Shown: piece by piece, positions 62,779 to 64,000 of the stretch | How positions within the stretch are numbered: position 1 is the first letter of the stretch | How the letters are laid out: each line of letters begins with the position of its first letter | Notes under the pieces: generated by a model | Databases searched by the model: none | Told to the model about the DNA's origin: nothing | Seen by the model: the letters and a program-made list of their open reading frames with translations, nothing else | Made by a program: the position numbers and the translations under genes | Source of the DNA: Chrysoperla carnea | Lineage: Eukaryota > Arthropoda > Insecta > Neuroptera > Chrysopidae | Length of the DNA stretch: 64,000 nt | Assembly (NCBI RefSeq): GCF_905475395.1 | Contig: NC_058337.1 | Location: 29,226,983-29,290,982 of the forward strand | Direction of reading: 5' to 3'

Positions 62779-63906
62779 CAGTGATGGAAAAAGGGTATCT
62801 TTAAATTATTTTTGTAGATAAGGAGATGAAATTTATATGAGTTCAAGGTGACTATAATATGGACCGCTTAACGATAACATTGCTTACGCAGTCCTCTCAT
62901 GGGAGGGGAGCGGTGTGTTAGGGTACATTTTTTCTGAATGGAACGGAGATCGAATGATGGTTCATTTGAAAGGATTTTTCAAGACAAACATAACGGATTT
63001 AAAAAAAGTTTGTAACGATTTTTTCGCAGACTTAAAAGTAAGTTTTAGTAATTTGTTAAATTAAAAGCAACACTAATACACGTACTCACACCTTGTCTCT
63101 GCTATGACAAACATACGTGTGCTTGTTTTTTGGGGGCTTTATGATGATTGAAGCCATTTACACCAGAAGGTGATGACAGAAAACGTTCTCCCATTTTCTA
63201 CTGCATGCCTTTTTAAGAAATAATAATTTACCCTAAAATATTAACGATAGAGGGGTTATTGGCAGCTTCACGCTTCCACGTCATAAGAAAAATGACTTTT
63301 CTTTTTGTAAATAATTTTAGTGGTTTTCCATGATATTATATTGCCTGCCTTTGTAACATAAGGTAGTGCAATCAAAGTCAAGCTATAATAATTAATGGCA
63401 TGCAATTCACAAGGGATACGTAAAAATGAGAAAATAAATAGGACATTTGAGTGTTTTCATAATGCATGCCGATGTAAAACATTAAAGTTTTCATCACAAA
63501 AACACTAGTATGAAAATTAGTATGCGCCCCTCGTATGACCAAGGGTGGAAAATTTTGTTAAATGTTGAATTATATTATGTTGGAAATGGGAGATCGTTTT
63601 CTGTTATCATCTTCTAGTCTAATTTATACGCTCGCGCTATTTATGGACTCCAAACCTTCTCTGGCGTGAGCCGACTACTTTTAAATAATCAAAAGTCCAC
63701 AAAAAAAATTCATAAAAAACTTTTTCAAAAAAAAAAACTTACTACCACCCTTTGCACCCCCCCCCCCACCTTCATGAGTGGGTTGTAGGAACGGTATTGT
63801 CGTTAAAAGATTTATATTAAAGTCACCTTGAAGTTATATAAATTACAGACTTTTATCTCGAATTGTTTAAAAAAAGTAACGATTGTGAAACTTTTCTCCA
63901 TCACTG
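62779..63906. mobile_element. Tc1/mariner-like element, 1128 bp, no readable transposase
   Basis: Ends are CAGTGATGGAAAAAGGGTAT and, from the right, CAGTGATGGAGAAAAGTTTC, each flanked by TA. The arms remain similar for about 120 bases, including TTCAAGGTGACTNTAATAT. CAGTG-TGG ends with TA target sites are the Tc1 pattern. The interior has no transposase-like frame. It carries a second, internal inverted pair (around 63157-63205 and 63570-63625). Confidence 0.75.
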
Positions 63907-64000
63907 TATTTTATCCATGATATTATCTGCCTACTAGTTGAGGTTAAAAGTAAATATGTTGCGCTTTGCTATTGCAGACAACTTTTGTATATAATATAGT

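Larger units (their letters stand above)
61272..64000. other. Upstream of the receptor exon, repeats only
   Basis: No further receptor exon could be recognised here; a short first exon may hide in it or lie beyond the window. The region contains R1 copy I and a Tc1-like element of 1.1 kb. Confidence 0.5.

Overview
The window is nuclear DNA of an animal, most likely an insect. It is very AT-rich, its genes are split by GT-AG introns, and it is crowded with short DNA-transposon remnants. The protein set fits an arthropod: a B-type muscarinic receptor, a ninjurin, a CXXS-type GILT, Rad54/okra and the Sac1 phosphatase. The order cannot be fixed from sequence alone. No virus-like element, rRNA, tRNA or CRISPR array was recognised.

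Layout, left to right. (1) 539-824 (-): 5' coding exon of an acidic, RS-rich nuclear-type protein that continues off the left edge. (2) 2919-11071 (-): complete 16-exon Rad54 homologue (768 aa). (3) 13528-15715 (+): complete 3-exon ninjurin (196 aa). (4) 20569-22734 (+): 3-exon gene for a 49-aa Lys/Gly/Ala protein of unknown role. (5) 33223-42673 (+): complete 5-exon GILT-like thiol reductase (248 aa) with a 5.8-kb first intron. (6) 45772-51250 (-): complete 9-exon Sac1 phosphoinositide phosphatase (584 aa). (7) 56330-61271 (-): B-type muscarinic acetylcholine receptor, about 935 aa visible, with the extreme N terminus unresolved. The genes are not an operon or a functional cluster; they are unrelated neighbours (DNA repair, membrane rupture, lysosomal or secreted redox, ER lipid phosphatase, synaptic GPCR). 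Exon joins were read by hand: every join keeps frame, and the summed coding lengths of the complete genes divide by three.

The introns and intergenic stretches (about 80% of the window) are mostly small DNA elements. I found fold-back or MITE-like elements at 284, 3992, 19399, 24887, 30326, 34841, 36780, 43100, 46186, 47270, 49565, 52139, 59768 and 62779. Two nearly identical 554-bp TTAA-flanked elements lie at 39774 and 52152, each inside an older element. A dispersed family, here called R1, has about nine copies with conserved ends and variable middles. A 193-bp inverted repeat at 12048-12749 is perfect by eye. The nested insertions allow relative dating, and one 8-bp target duplication (ATGTTGAC) and one 7-bp duplication (TATAGAC) can be read directly.
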